Assembly: GCA_012517325.1 (NCBI GenBank)
Contig: JAAYVF010000006.1
Coordinates: forward strand, 106,127-170,126
Source: Myxococcales bacterium
Lineage (GTDB): Bacteria; Lernaellota; Lernaellaia; Lernaellales; Lernaellaceae
DNA length: 64,000 bases
Direction: 5' to 3'
This document shows positions 18,302 to 27,814 of this stretch, piece after piece; the first letter of the stretch is position 1, and every line of letters begins with the position of its first letter. The notes under the pieces are model-generated. The model had not been told where the DNA came from, did no database searches, and was given only the letters and a program-made list of their open reading frames with translations. The position numbers were made by a program, and so were the translations under genes.

Positions 18302-18317
18302 TTCGCGATCCGGCGCT

Positions 18318-18896
18318 TCACTGCGGCGGCGCGCCCAGGGGCCGGCCGAAGGTCAGGGTGCGTCGCGCCGCCTGCTGTTCCGCCGCGATCTCCAACTTCC
18401 ATTCGACGAGTTGGCCGTCCGCCAGCGTCCAAAACGCCCGGCGGACCGGCGTCAGGCGCGTGCCTTCCCGGCGCGGGGCGCCCAGGATGGCCTCCAACCG
18501 ATCGGTTTCGGCTTCGAATCGCGTCTGTTCGCTTTCCAGGTTCGCCGCCACCGGCTCATCCTGAATTTGCAGCCAGAGAATCGTGTCGTTTTCGCCGCGC
18601 AGCCTCACCAGGCGGTTGACTTGTTCGGGCCCACTCTGCGTGTACCAATAAATGCCGTTGCCGGCCGCCTGGTGGTTGGGATGAGCCCGCAGAATCGCGC
18701 GCACCGAGCCCCCCAGGCGGACTTCGATCTGGCAGGCCGAGAGGATTTCGTTTTGCCTGTCGCGCAACGACGGGGTACAGGCCAGGACCAGCAACAAGGA
18801 GACAAAAACGGGTAGGCGGCCAAAACGAGAGTGAATCAATCCGTCGGCATTGCCGTTCGGGAAATAGCGGTCAGGCGTAGCGTCGGTTCGGCTCAC
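18318..18896 (-). CDS. putative lipoprotein of unknown function
   Basis: 192 residues from a GTG 16 bases after the preceding gene. A hydrophobic stretch ending in LLLVLAC is a good lipobox; starting instead at the TTG at 18836 would give a textbook lipoprotein signal peptide of about 20 residues, and may be the true start. The mature part has no motif I recognise. It is probably co-transcribed with the secreted protein upstream. Confidence 0.6.
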   Translation of the reverse strand: MSRTDATPDRYFPNGNADGLIHSRFGRLPVFVSLLLVLACTPSLRDRQNEILSACQIEVRLGGSVRAILRAHPNHQAAGNGIYWYTQSGPEQVNRLVRLRGENDTILWLQIQDEPVAANLESEQTRFEAETDRLEAILGAPRREGTRLTPVRRAFWTLADGQLVEWKLEIAAEQQAARRTLTFGRPLGAPPQ

Positions 18897-18912
18897 GCGC
18901 TTTTCGTTTTAC

Positions 18913-19347
18913 CTATTCCTTGGTGCATTCGTTGTGTTCGGGCTCCTCTTTTTTATACAAGGCGGTCGCCAATTGGTGATAGGCTTCGTGAACGTCGATC
19001 AAGGCCTTGCTCAGCGCCGCGTCATCCTTGCCCTTCGCGGTTTGCGCCAATTTGCCGACCTCCGCAACCAGAATGAGCGCCTTCGAATCGAAAGTCGCCT
19101 TCCGGCTTTGCAGACCCGCCGGTAACGTCGCCTTTTGCAGGGCGCCGGCCAGCATAACCAGTTCCGGCGCCGCCTGGCGGATCGCGGCCCAATCCTTGGC
19201 CGGATAATCGGTATGCCAGCATTTGGCCATGACCAGATGGAACGCCGTCAATTCGGGGACGGGAGCCGGTTCATTTTCCCCGGCCCACGCGGCGCCCGCG
19301 CCCAAGCTCGTCAGCACCAGGAAGAGAACGAGAATCCGCCGGTGCAT
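18913..19347 (-). CDS. small secreted protein, unknown function
   Basis: 144 residues with a clear signal peptide (cleavage after AWA, about residue 22) and an AAGGAG ribosome site. The mature protein looks like a helical bundle with histidines (HTDY, HEAYHQ, PEHNEC), reminiscent of cytochrome c'-like or metal-binding four-helix proteins, but it lacks a CxxCH haem site. It lies between a glycosyltransferase and a putative lipoprotein on the same strand, with 15-16 base gaps. A periplasmic metal-binding role is only a guess. Confidence 0.65.
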   Translation of the reverse strand: MHRRILVLFLVLTSLGAGAAWAGENEPAPVPELTAFHLVMAKCWHTDYPAKDWAAIRQAAPELVMLAGALQKATLPAGLQSRKATFDSKALILVAEVGKLAQTAKGKDDAALSKALIDVHEAYHQLATALYKKEEPEHNECTKE

Positions 19348-19362
19348 GGTTCCTACTCCTTT

Positions 19363-20046
19363 TTAATCGGTGAAGCGGAATTTCAGGATGGTCCACAGCG
19401 CTTTGAAGCCGTCGCGCCAGGTGATCTTTTTGCCTTCGGCGAAATCGCGGCCGGAGTAGTAGATCGGCACCTCGAAGACTTTGTACCCGCGCTTGAAAAC
19501 CTTGGCGGTGATTTCCGGCTCGAACTCAAAACGGTCGGACCGGATGGCCATGTCCTTGAGGATCGGCGCGCGAAAAACCTTGTAACAGGTTTCCATGTCC
19601 GTGAGCATCGTGTTGTACAGCAGGTTGGTCACGAAGGTCAGGAAACGATTGCCGAGATAATGCCAATAGAGAAAGGCGCGGCGCGGCCCGAGAAAACGGC
19701 TGCCGTAAACGACGTCGGCTTTCTTGTTGACGATCGGGTCGATCAGCGTGTGGTAATCGTTCGGATCGTATTCCAGATCAGCGTCCTGAATCAGGGCGAT
19801 CTCGCCGGTGATCTTTTCCTTGCCGGTGCGGATCGCGGCGCCCTTGCCGCGGTTGACCTCGTGGTAAAAAACGCGCACGTCTGGCAGGGGCTCGATTTTT
19901 TCCCGCAGGACATCCCGCGTGCCGTCGGTCGAGCCGTCGTCGACGATGATCAGCTCTTTTTCCAGGTTGACCGCCAGAACGAGCCGGACGATCTCCTCGA
20001 TGGTGTCGCGCTCGTTGAAAACCGGCATGACGATGGACAGTTTCAT
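19363..20046 (-). CDS. family 2 glycosyltransferase (dolichyl-phosphate mannose synthase-like)
   Basis: 227 residues, a soluble GT2 domain. It shows SIVMPVFNE, DDGS at 36-39 (nucleotide-sugar binding) and QDADLEYDP at 87-95 (DxD metal site). The short length without membrane helices resembles DPM1-type polyprenyl-phosphate glycosyltransferases. It would transfer a sugar to a lipid carrier at the cytoplasmic face, feeding glycan or protein glycosylation. Flanked upstream by 3-hydroxyacyl-CoA dehydrogenase with 88 bases between. Confidence 0.88.
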   Translation of the reverse strand: MKLSIVMPVFNERDTIEEIVRLVLAVNLEKELIIVDDGSTDGTRDVLREKIEPLPDVRVFYHEVNRGKGAAIRTGKEKITGEIALIQDADLEYDPNDYHTLIDPIVNKKADVVYGSRFLGPRRAFLYWHYLGNRFLTFVTNLLYNTMLTDMETCYKVFRAPILKDMAIRSDRFEFEPEITAKVFKRGYKVFEVPIYYSGRDFAEGKKITWRDGFKALWTILKFRFTD

Positions 20047-20134
20047 GATCGCTCCATTTCTTGCGCGGGCCGTAGATTAGTGAAAAAACGGCCCGCGCGC
20101 AAACGGAATCGATTGGCGTCGCGAAGCGTCGGTA

Positions 20135-20983
20135 TCAATAACGGTAAAAACCTTCGTTGGTTTTGCGGCCCAGCTTGCCCGCCTCGACCATCTTGATGAG
20201 CAAGGGGCAGGGGCGGTATTTGCTGTCGTTATAGCCCGTAAACAGACGCTGCATGATGAACAGACAGGTGTCCAGGCCGATCAGATCCGCTAGGGCCAGC
20301 GGTCCCATTGGGTGGTTCATCCCGAGTTTCATGACGGTGTCGATCGCCTCGGCGTCGGCGATGCCTTCGTACAGGCAGTAGATCGCCTCGTTGATCATCG
20401 GCATCAGTACGCGGTTCGAGACGAATCCGGGATAATCGGCGACGCGCGCCGGGGTTTTGCCCAGCTTCACCGAAAGCTCGTTGATGACGCGGTCGGTTTC
20501 GTCCGAAGTCGCCAGTCCCCGGACGATTTCGATCAGTTTCATCACGGGCACCGGATTGAAGAAGTGCATGCCGATCACCTTGTCGGGCCGTTTGGTCACG
20601 GCGGCCAGCGCGGTCACCGACTGGCTGGAGGTGTTGGTCGCGAGAATCACCTCGGGCCGGCAGATGCGGTCCAATTCGGTGAAGATCTTTTTCTTGATGT
20701 CCATGTTTTCGGTCGCGGCTTCGATGGCCAGATCGGCTGCTGCCGCCGCCGCCAGATCGCTCACCGTCGTGATGCGGCCCAGCAACGCGTCCGCGTCGGC
20801 GGCGGTCATTTTTTCTTTTTCCACGAGCCGCTTCAGATTCTTGGCGATCGCGGCCTTGCCCTTGGCGGCGAGCTCGTCGGTAATGTCGTGCATCAAGATC
20901 GAAAAGCCGGCACCGGCGGCGACCTGCGCGATTCCGTGACCCATCTGTCCCGCCCCAACCACGAAAATTGTTTGCAAACCCAT
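20135..20983 (-). CDS. 3-hydroxybutyryl-CoA dehydrogenase family
   Basis: 282 residues from the ATG at 20983, which has an AAAGGAG site; upstream extension of the frame is not coding. The NAD-binding motif GAGQMG is at 10-15, and [14 protein letters not shown] carries the catalytic histidine. The C-terminal domain reads [16 protein letters not shown]. It oxidises 3-hydroxybutyryl-CoA, or reduces acetoacetyl-CoA, in fatty-acid or butyrate metabolism. It stands as a single gene divergent from the FYDLN protein. Confidence 0.93.
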   Translation of the reverse strand: MGLQTIFVVGAGQMGHGIAQVAAGAGFSILMHDITDELAAKGKAAIAKNLKRLVEKEKMTAADADALLGRITTVSDLAAAAAADLAIEAATENMDIKKKIFTELDRICRPEVILATNTSSQSVTALAAVTKRPDKVIGMHFFNPVPVMKLIEIVRGLATSDETDRVINELSVKLGKTPARVADYPGFVSNRVLMPMINEAIYCLYEGIADAEAIDTVMKLGMNHPMGPLALADLIGLDTCLFIMQRLFTGYNDSKYRPCPLLIKMVEAGKLGRKTNEGFYRY

Positions 20984-21159
20984 TTTATCTACTCCTTTCC
21001 CTCCCGTCGGGTCGCGTGAATTCATTGAAAAAATGATGTGGTATGGGTTACTTAGCACGCGAGGAAAAAGGGAGCAAGAGGCGGTTGCAGGGAGGGCGTC
21101 GTTCTGGTAAATACTTCGGTCGATTCGTACCCAAATCGTCGGCACGATGGAGGAGTTCA

Positions 21160-21468
21160 ATGGCCAAGAAGGAATTGGGTAAATTTCACGTCTGTGCGCA
21201 TTGCGGAGTGAAATTTTTCGATCTGGCAAAAGATCCACCCACCTGCCCCAAATGCGGAACGGTGGCGAGTATGCAGATAATCGTTCGGCATGATGACCGC
21301 CCCGCGCCAACCGCGAAGAGCAAGGATCCGGATTTCCTGGAAGACATCGGCGATCTCGAAGATCTGGATGGCGATTATGACGGCGAGTTCGACACCGAGT
21401 TGGACGGCGATTTCAGCACGAGCAGCACGACGGAAGAGGACTTCACCGAGGAAGAAGAAGACATCTAG
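21160..21468 (+). CDS. TIGR02300 (FYDLN acid domain) family protein
   Basis: 102 residues from the ATG at 21160 with an AGGAG site. Four cysteines (12, 15, 29, 32) in CAHCGVKFF and CPKCG form a zinc ribbon; KFFDL is the local form of the FYDLN signature. The second half is almost all Asp/Glu. The family is known from alpha- and deltaproteobacteria and has no assigned function. A bidirectional terminator follows. Confidence 0.85.
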   Translation: MAKKELGKFHVCAHCGVKFFDLAKDPPTCPKCGTVASMQIIVRHDDRPAPTAKSKDPDFLEDIGDLEDLDGDYDGEFDTELDGDFSTSSTTEEDFTEEEEDI

Positions 21469-21489
21469 CGATGACGAATTCCGCTCCAT

Positions 21490-21519
21490 AAAAAAGCGGG
21501 CGCGCGTCCGCTTTTTTTA
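21490..21519 (+). terminator. bidirectional rho-independent terminator
   Basis: AAAAAGCGG and CCGCTTTTT flank a short CG-rich loop, with A and T runs on both sides, so it can serve both the FYDLN gene and the convergent lipoprotein gene. Confidence 0.8.
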
Positions 21520-21532
21520 TTTCCACAACCCC

Positions 21533-23845
21533 CTACCGCGGGAACAGCATTTCGTAGGCCTTGCTCATCTCTTCGCCGTACAGGGGTGTCAATTTCTCGC
21601 CTTGAATCCGGGTCGGCAGGAAGTCGACGTTGCGCAAGCGGCCGCGATAAAAGCTCAGCACGGCGATCACGGCGGGATTGGCGCCCAGCGATTTTTCGCT
21701 CAACACGCTGACGTCGCCCAAGCCGCCCGCGATGAATCCGGTTTCGTCCACTGAAATCCGTTGCGGCGGGAATTTCCCCGCCAGTATGACCGCGATCGCG
21801 CCCTTGGCGCGCAATTCGCCGGCGATCGTCAACGCCTTGGTGTCGGGTTTGGGAGTGAACAGGTAAACCAGGCCGACCGTGCCGGCTTTGGCATCCGCGG
21901 CCAGGCGCGCCGCCACGGCCGGCAGACGATCGGGTTGATCCGCGTCGACGGCCAGCAAATCAAACGCATGGCCCCGCGTCATGAGCGGCGCGGCGGGCTC
22001 TTCGCTGGCCGTCAGCGCCGACAAATGATGATCGCGCAACTGCGTCGCCGTCTGGTGCGCGTCCTCGGTTTGCCGGGCCAGGGCGGGCGCCAGCGCCAGT
22101 AAATCCAGGCCGACATAATCGAACGCGTTCAGCCAGGCGGCATCGAGGCAGTCCTTGCCCGGCGCGGCGCACGGTTCGCGCAGCGGCAGATCGAGCACCG
22201 ACGCGGTCAGGTCCGCCGATTGAAAATACGGCGTGATTTTGAATAGCGCCTCGGCATAAGGATCCAACTCCGATTCCACCGCCGGACCGGTGGGCCGTGA
22301 CGCCGGCAGAAGCCGGTCCGCCAGCAGGACGCGGGTCAGTTGGTGCGGATCGAAAACCAGATCGGCCGGCGCGGGCTGTTCCGATTTCAACGGAACCAGC
22401 AGCGGGTAATTGTGGAAATAGTTGCCAATCAAACCGCCGCCGCGGCGGGCGCAGTCTCGGATGTAGGAAGTGGTCGGATTCTCGCCGTCGATCGAGAGTA
22501 CGCGGATGCCCGGTTCGATATCGGCGAAAGCCAGGAACGCCAGCGCGGCGGGGTTGGCGGTAATGTACTGGCGGACGGCGCCAGCGTTCGGCAGCACGCG
22601 TAGCGGGATGGTTTTATCAAGGCCGAACAACTTCGGCAGCCATTGGTCGAACGGCGCGATGGTGACGATTTCGATCGGCCGGTCGATGCCGTTGATTTCA
22701 CGCCAACTGGTCAGGGTGCCGGTCAGGGTGTTTTTCAAGCGGGCCGAGAAAATGCCTTCCACGGCGTTGGTCATGCTGGTCGTGCAGACCAGGATCAACC
22801 GGTAGGGCCCGTTTTTGTCGTACTCGACTTTCGGCGGGAGCCCGATGAGCAGTTTGTTCAGATCGTATTTCTCCACGGCGGGCGGCTGATCGTCGAGCAC
22901 GCGCTTGAAATTCAGGTTGTAAAAGTGCGCCAGTTCGCGGCGGGCCAGATCGAGCCCGGCCAGGGTGATCAGTTCCGATTTTCCGTGGGTGGCGAATTTC
23001 ATTTTCGCCGAGGCGTGTTCAAGGAAATAGCGGCTGTCGAAAATGTACTGCGTCAGCCAGTCCACGTTGCGGCCGGCGTCGCGCGCGATGATGATCTGCG
23101 TGCCCCAGAGAATGCGGTCGAAGCGGTCGTTCAAAAAGCGCCGGAATTCCTCGCGCCGGGCGGACATCGTTTCGAAGGCTTGGCGCTTGTCCACGTCCCA
23201 TCCGAATGAGAAATCCAGATACAGGTTGTGGTAACGCAGCAGGTATTTCGACAGGCGCGGCAGATCGTTCAACAGGTGCAGAAAGCACCCGCCGATCACC
23301 GTCAGGTGGGGATATTCGCGCAGCACGTCCTCCAACTCCGCGCCGTATTTATCCAGTTCGATATCGATCAAAACCGGCAGGTGATTGATTTCGCACCATT
23401 CGTAAAACGGTTGCAAACGCGGGTCGGTCAGCGGCATCCGGCGCTGGCTCTCCAGGCCGTTGGTCAGGATAAAGCCGCGCGCGCCGCGTACGACGAGATC
23501 CCGAAAGTAATGATCAAAATCCGGTTCGTCGCCGCGAATGAGCGGAAAGATGATCAAGCGGCCAGGAACCCGGGCCAAAGCATCGAGCAGTAATTGATTA
23601 TTTTCAATTGAAGAGTCCCAATTTATCGGCTCGCTCGGATTGAAAGTGTTGTTGTAGGACCCATCCAGGACGATTTTAGAAATTCCTGTTTTATCCATTG
23701 CTTGCAGTAGATCGCCGCCTTTGGCCTGGTCGGCCAGATGTTCGCGGGCGGAGTAGACTTCAAGTTCATCGAAAAGTCCGCCGGAGCAGGCGGTTACAAG
23801 AAAAATACAAAACGCCGAAACGATAAAAATGTACAAAATTTTCAA
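21533..23845 (-). CDS. large multidomain lipoprotein: TIM-barrel plus binding-protein-like plus CapA-like regions
   Basis: 770 residues from the TTG at 23845. This start has AAGGA nine bases upstream and gives an ideal lipoprotein signal ending LVTAC with the lipid cysteine at about 20; the upstream GTG at 23905 would not. Residues 30-290 resemble an amidohydrolase-2-type TIM barrel (GFILTNG, HLPVLIDIE, ILWGTQ). The middle (about 330-500) resembles a periplasmic substrate-binding fold with SWREI. The end (about 610-740) resembles the C-terminal half of CapA/PgsA capsule proteins, with GFIAGGLGDVS. Domain assignments are by eye and weak. Outer-membrane or periplasmic location is well supported; function unknown. 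Confidence 0.6.
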   Translation of the reverse strand: MKILYIFIVSAFCIFLVTACSGGLFDELEVYSAREHLADQAKGGDLLQAMDKTGISKIVLDGSYNNTFNPSEPINWDSSIENNQLLLDALARVPGRLIIFPLIRGDEPDFDHYFRDLVVRGARGFILTNGLESQRRMPLTDPRLQPFYEWCEINHLPVLIDIELDKYGAELEDVLREYPHLTVIGGCFLHLLNDLPRLSKYLLRYHNLYLDFSFGWDVDKRQAFETMSARREEFRRFLNDRFDRILWGTQIIIARDAGRNVDWLTQYIFDSRYFLEHASAKMKFATHGKSELITLAGLDLARRELAHFYNLNFKRVLDDQPPAVEKYDLNKLLIGLPPKVEYDKNGPYRLILVCTTSMTNAVEGIFSARLKNTLTGTLTSWREINGIDRPIEIVTIAPFDQWLPKLFGLDKTIPLRVLPNAGAVRQYITANPAALAFLAFADIEPGIRVLSIDGENPTTSYIRDCARRGGGLIGNYFHNYPLLVPLKSEQPAPADLVFDPHQLTRVLLADRLLPASRPTGPAVESELDPYAEALFKITPYFQSADLTASVLDLPLREPCAAPGKDCLDAAWLNAFDYVGLDLLALAPALARQTEDAHQTATQLRDHHLSALTASEEPAAPLMTRGHAFDLLAVDADQPDRLPAVAARLAADAKAGTVGLVYLFTPKPDTKALTIAGELRAKGAIAVILAGKFPPQRISVDETGFIAGGLGDVSVLSEKSLGANPAVIAVLSFYRGRLRNVDFLPTRIQGEKLTPLYGEEMSKAYEMLFPR

Positions 23846-23942
23846 GACATTATGTCCTTCATGGCAATTCGCTTTTGATCCGGATTGTAATGTCGTGGCT
23901 ACCACCGGTCAATTGCGAATCGCGGGAATTTTCCGGCAGGCC

Positions 23943-23962
23943 GACTGAATCGTCATTCAGTC
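23943..23962. repeat. perfect hairpin upstream of dnaK
   Basis: GACTGAAT and ATTCAGTC flank a CGTC loop. There is no following T run on either strand, so an operator or RNA structure is more likely than a terminator. Confidence 0.6.
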
Positions 23963-24094
23963 TCAATAAAATCGGATGTCTTTGGCTCGCTTCGAATAAA
24001 TCAAACTGAATATCAATAGGTTAGACGCCTTCACCGCATCGGGAAAAACGGCGATTTCGGTGTTAACACAATCGTCACGGACCTGAAATTTGCG

Positions 24095-24122
24095 TTGACA
24101 GGAGGGGAATCATGGTTACTTT
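24095..24122 (+). promoter_or_regulatory. possible dnaK promoter
   Basis: A perfect TTGACA (24095-24100) is followed after 16 bases by a weak TACTTT (24117-24122), 46 bases before the dnaK ATG. Confidence 0.35.
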
Positions 24123-24167
24123 TCAACCCAAAGTTTGCAGAATGTCGTCAAAAGGAGTGTGCGAGCA

Positions 24168-26063
24168 ATGGGTAAAATCATCGGTATCGACTTGGGAACC
24201 ACCAACTCGGTTGTGGCGGTGATGGAAGGTACGGAAGCCAAGGTGATCGTCAACTCGGAAGGCGGCCGGACCACGCCTTCGGTGGTCGCCTTTACCAAAG
24301 ACGGTGAAAAGCTGGTCGGCACGGTCGCCAAGCGGCAGGCCGTTTCCAATCCCGAGAATACGATCTATTCGATTAAACGGTTCATGGGCCGGCGCATCAA
24401 CGAAGTGAAAGAAGAGATGACGCTCGTCCCGTATAAAGTCGTGTCGGGCCCCAACAGCGACGCGCGCGTCGAGGTCATGGGCAAACAATACAGCCCGCCG
24501 GAGATCAGCGCCCTGATTCTGCAAAAGCTGAAGAGCGCCGCGGAGGATTACCTCGGCCAGAAAGTCACCGACGCGGTGATCACGGTGCCGGCCTATTTCA
24601 ACGACGGCCAGCGCCAGGCGACGAAAGACGCCGGACAGATCGCCGGCCTCAACGTGCGCCGGATCATCAACGAGCCGACCGCGGCCGCCTTGGCTTACGG
24701 TTTGGACAAGAAAAAGAACGAAACCATTGCGGTCTACGACTTCGGCGGCGGCACCTTCGATATCTCCATTCTGGAAGTCGGCGACGGCGTGGTGGAAGTG
24801 AAGTCGACCAACGGCGACACCCACCTGGGCGGCGACAACATCGACCAGCGGATCATCGACTGGCTGGTCGGCGAATTTAAAAAAGACCAGGGCATCGACC
24901 TGAGCAAGGACAAGATGGCGCTGCAACGGCTGAAGGAAGCCGCCGAGAAGGCCAAGATCGAACTGTCGCAAGCCAATTCCTCCGGCATCAATCTGCCCTT
25001 CGTGACGGCCGATGCCGCCGGTCCGAAACACCTCGATTACACCCTGACGCGGGCCAAGTTCGAGCAATTGGCCGAGGATCTGTTCGAGCGGTCGCTCAAG
25101 CCGTGCGAGCAGGCGATGGCCGACGCGAAACTGAAAACTTCCCAGATCGACGAAATCGTGCTGGTCGGCGGCTCCACGCGCATTCCGAAGGTGCAGGAGT
25201 TGGTCCGCAAGTTTTTCGGCAAGGAACCGCACCGGGGCGTCAACCCGGACGAAGTGGTCGCGGTGGGCGCGGCGATTCAGGGCGGCGTGCTGGCCGGCGA
25301 CGTGAAAGACGTGCTGTTGCTTGACGTCACTCCGCTGTCGCTGGGCATCGAAACCCTGGGCGGCGTGATGACCAAGCTGATCGAGCGCAACACCACCATC
25401 CCGACGCAGAAGAAGGAAATCTTCTCGACCGCGGCCGACAGCCAGACCAGTGTGGAAATCCATGTTCTGCAGGGCGAGCGCGAAATGGCCGCGGCCAACC
25501 GCACGCTGGGCCGCTTCCACCTGACCGGCCTGCCGCCCGCGCCGCGGGGCGTGCCGCAAATCGAGGTTTCCTTCGACATCGACGCCAACGGCATTTTGTC
25601 GGTCGCAGCCAAGGATCTGGCCACCGGCAAGGCGCAGACCATCACCATCACCAGCTCTTCCGGCCTCAGCAAAAACGAGGTCGAAAACATGGTGAAAGAC
25701 GCCGAATCGCATGCCGAGGAAGACCGGAAGCGCCGCGAGGAAATCGACCTGCGCAACCAGGCCGATTCGATGGCCTACCAGACCGAAAAACTGCTCAAGG
25801 AAAACCGCGCCGCCATCGACGAAGCCGATGCCAAGACCATCGAGGAGGCGATCGCCGAACTGCGCAAGGCGCTGGAGAGCAACGAAGCGGGCGCGATCAA
25901 GGCCAAGATGGAGAATCTGACCCAAGCTTCGCATCGCATGGCCGAGGCGATGTACAAACGGGCCAGCACCCAGGCCGGCGCCGGCGCGGCGCAACAACCG
26001 GGCGGCGGCGGCTCCGGCGGCAACGGCGATGTGATCGACGCCGAAATCGTGGATGAGAAATAA
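24168..26063 (+). CDS. dnaK: molecular chaperone DnaK (Hsp70)
   Basis: 631 residues from the ATG at 24168 with an AAAGGAG site. It has all Hsp70 marks: [30 protein letters not shown] in local form, then the substrate-binding domain and the C-terminal [12 protein letters not shown] ending. It refolds proteins in the cytoplasm with DnaJ and GrpE, both encoded just downstream. The gene order dnaK-dnaJ-grpE without hrcA is unusual. A terminator-like hairpin between dnaK and dnaJ may keep the partner genes at lower levels. Confidence 0.98.
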   Translation: MGKIIGIDLGTTNSVVAVMEGTEAKVIVNSEGGRTTPSVVAFTKDGEKLVGTVAKRQAVSNPENTIYSIKRFMGRRINEVKEEMTLVPYKVVSGPNSDARVEVMGKQYSPPEISALILQKLKSAAEDYLGQKVTDAVITVPAYFNDGQRQATKDAGQIAGLNVRRIINEPTAAALAYGLDKKKNETIAVYDFGGGTFDISILEVGDGVVEVKSTNGDTHLGGDNIDQRIIDWLVGEFKKDQGIDLSKDKMALQRLKEAAEKAKIELSQANSSGINLPFVTADAAGPKHLDYTLTRAKFEQLAEDLFERSLKPCEQAMADAKLKTSQIDEIVLVGGSTRIPKVQELVRKFFGKEPHRGVNPDEVVAVGAAIQGGVLAGDVKDVLLLDVTPLSLGIETLGGVMTKLIERNTTIPTQKKEIFSTAADSQTSVEIHVLQGEREMAAANRTLGRFHLTGLPPAPRGVPQIEVSFDIDANGILSVAAKDLATGKAQTITITSSSGLSKNEVENMVKDAESHAEEDRKRREEIDLRNQADSMAYQTEKLLKENRAAIDEADAKTIEEAIAELRKALESNEAGAIKAKMENLTQASHRMAEAMYKRASTQAGAGAAQQPGGGGSGGNGDVIDAEIVDEK

Positions 26064-26096
26064 AACCGGGGCGTCGAAAAGCGGCGGTTGACCACG

Positions 26097-26126
26097 AGGG
26101 GCGCTAAGCAAAGCGCCCCTTGTTTT
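26097..26126 (+). terminator. intra-operon terminator between dnaK and dnaJ
   Basis: AGGGGCGCT pairs perfectly with AGCGCCCCT across a six-base loop, followed by TGTTTT. It is 34 bases after the dnaK stop and could attenuate read-through into dnaJ. Confidence 0.7.
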
Positions 26127-26168
26127 CATGGCGGACGGGCGCGGCCGGTCCGTCGGAAGGGGCGTTCC

Positions 26169-27146
26169 GTGGCGGGGAAACGCGACTATTACGAAGTTCT
26201 CGGCGTTGCTCGCAACGCCGGCGAGGACGATATTCGCAAGGCTTACAAAAAGCTGGCGCGGAAGTACCACCCCGACTTCAATCCCGACAACAAGGAAGCG
26301 GAATCCCGCTTCAAGGAAGTGTCGGAAGCCTATGCCGTTTTGTCCAACAAGGAAGCCCGACAGAAATACGATAACTTCGGCCATCAGGGCCCCGGCGCCG
26401 GCGGCTTCGATTTCTCGGGCTTCGATTTCCGCAACATGCAAGGCGGCTTTTCGGCGGGCGGGCAAACCTTTTTCGGCTCCTTCGGCGACATCCTGTCCGA
26501 CCTGTTCGGCGGCCGGAGCGCGCGCGGCGGCCGGCGGCGGTCGTCCTCGGCCGAGCCGTTTCCCGGCTTCGGCTTCGGTGGCTTCGGCGATTTCGGCGGC
26601 CAGCCGGCCGGCGGCCGCGATTTGCGGTTCCGCATGGCGATCGATTTCCTCCTGGCGGCCAAAGGCGGCGTCACTCAGATCCAGGTGCCGCAGAGCGGCG
26701 GCGACGCACGGATTTCCGTGCGCGTTCCCGCCGGCGTCGACACCGGACAGACGATCCGCCTTAAGGGCAAGGGAGAGGCTGGACCGGGCGGCGCGAAAGG
26801 CGATTTACTGATCGAGATCGAGGTTCGGCCACACCCGCTGTTCAAGCGGGAAGGACTCGATCTGTATTGCACCCTGCCGGTGACGATCGGCGAGGCCGTC
26901 CTCGGCGGCCAGATCCAGGTGCCGACCCTCGACGGCGAGGCGACCATCACCGTCGCCGCCGGGACGCAGGGCGGCCAGACCCTGCGCCTGCGCGGCCGCG
27001 GCATCCGCACCGAGCAGGGCAAGGGCGATCTCTATGTCACCATCCAAATCGCCGTGCCGCGCAACATCAATGATAAATCCAAGGCGCTCGTGCAAACGTT
27101 CGAAAAAGAAAACCCGATGCATCCGCGGGCAAACTTGAATCATTAA
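26169..27146 (+). CDS. dnaJ: DnaJ-family co-chaperone, type II (no zinc finger)
   Basis: 325 residues from a GTG at 26169 with a GGAAGGGG site. The J domain (1-70) has HPD at 34-36. A Gly/Phe-rich linker follows (about 70-145), then the two-part C-terminal substrate-binding domain. The four CxxCxGxG repeats of classic DnaJ are absent, so this is a CbpA/DnaJB-like type II protein. Its place between dnaK and grpE suggests it serves as the operon's DnaK partner. Confidence 0.92.
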   Translation: MAGKRDYYEVLGVARNAGEDDIRKAYKKLARKYHPDFNPDNKEAESRFKEVSEAYAVLSNKEARQKYDNFGHQGPGAGGFDFSGFDFRNMQGGFSAGGQTFFGSFGDILSDLFGGRSARGGRRRSSSAEPFPGFGFGGFGDFGGQPAGGRDLRFRMAIDFLLAAKGGVTQIQVPQSGGDARISVRVPAGVDTGQTIRLKGKGEAGPGGAKGDLLIEIEVRPHPLFKREGLDLYCTLPVTIGEAVLGGQIQVPTLDGEATITVAAGTQGGQTLRLRGRGIRTEQGKGDLYVTIQIAVPRNINDKSKALVQTFEKENPMHPRANLNH

Positions 27147-27163
27147 CCACGGAGAACGGCGCG

Positions 27164-27814
27164 ATGACGGGAAGGAAGATCGAAGTGAAAGGACCGGAAA
27201 AAAATCGCCGGCCGGAAACCGAGCCGGCCGCGGAACAACCGACGCCGCCGGAGACCGGCGCCGCCGAGACGAACGCCGCAACCGCGAAGGGAAACGGCGA
27301 AACGAAGGGCGAAATGCCGGCGGAAGCGCCGGCTGCCGAACCGACGGCCCGGGAACTGACCGATCATCTGCAGCGGCTGGCGGCGGAATTCGAAAATTAC
27401 AAAAAACGCACCGCCCGCGAGGCGCAAACCATGAAGGAAAGCGGCCTGGCGCGCGCCCTCGAGGCGGTGTTGCCGACGCTGGATTCCTTCGCGCTCTCGC
27501 TGGCGACGCCGTCGACGGGGCAGGATGCCGCGCTCTGGCGCGAAGGGCTGGAAAAGATCGGCCGGCAGTTGTTCGAGAGCCTGCAGAAACTGGGATTGGC
27601 GGTCGTTTCTCCCGAGCCGGGCGAACCGCTCAATCCGCATCTGCACGAAGTCGTGTTTACCCAACCCAGCGCGGAAGTCCCGCCGGATTGCGTGTTGCAG
27701 GTATTTCAACCCGGTTATCGAGTCAATGATCGGCTGTTACGGCCGGCCAAGGTGGTGGTCGCCGCGGCGCCGGCCCCGGCTCCGGCTGCCGAAGAACAGG
27801 GGAACAAATCATGA
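27164..27814 (+). CDS. grpE: nucleotide exchange factor GrpE
   Basis: 216 residues. The N-terminal 65 residues are low-complexity and rich in Glu, Ala and Pro. The coiled coil and head follow, with AAEFENYKKRTARE and VLPTLDSFALSL in the expected places, and the head ends VLQVFQPGYRVNDRLLRPAKV. It releases ADP from DnaK. It starts 17 bases after dnaJ and overlaps the DUF1844 gene by four bases (ATGA). Confidence 0.95.
   Translation: MTGRKIEVKGPEKNRRPETEPAAEQPTPPETGAAETNAATAKGNGETKGEMPAEAPAAEPTARELTDHLQRLAAEFENYKKRTAREAQTMKESGLARALEAVLPTLDSFALSLATPSTGQDAALWREGLEKIGRQLFESLQKLGLAVVSPEPGEPLNPHLHEVVFTQPSAEVPPDCVLQVFQPGYRVNDRLLRPAKVVVAAAPAPAPAAEEQGNKS

Larger units (their letters stand above)
23846..24167. 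other. 322-base intergenic region between the lipoprotein and dnaK
   Basis: The only gap over 300 bases in the window. It holds the ribosome site of the lipoprotein gene, a perfect 8-bp hairpin at 23943-23962, an AT-rich stretch, and a putative dnaK promoter near 24100. I see no CIRCE element and no convincing sigma-32 site, and no small ORF with a ribosome site. Confidence 0.6.

Noticed and set aside
23846..24167. Search for a CIRCE element or sigma-32 promoter before dnaK
   Set aside because: No TTAGCACTC inverted repeat and no CTTGAA/CCCCAT pair was found.
24123..26465. Minus-strand open frame of 780 codons over dnaK
   Set aside because: Antisense shadow of dnaK, rich in His/Arg/Gly and without a ribosome site.
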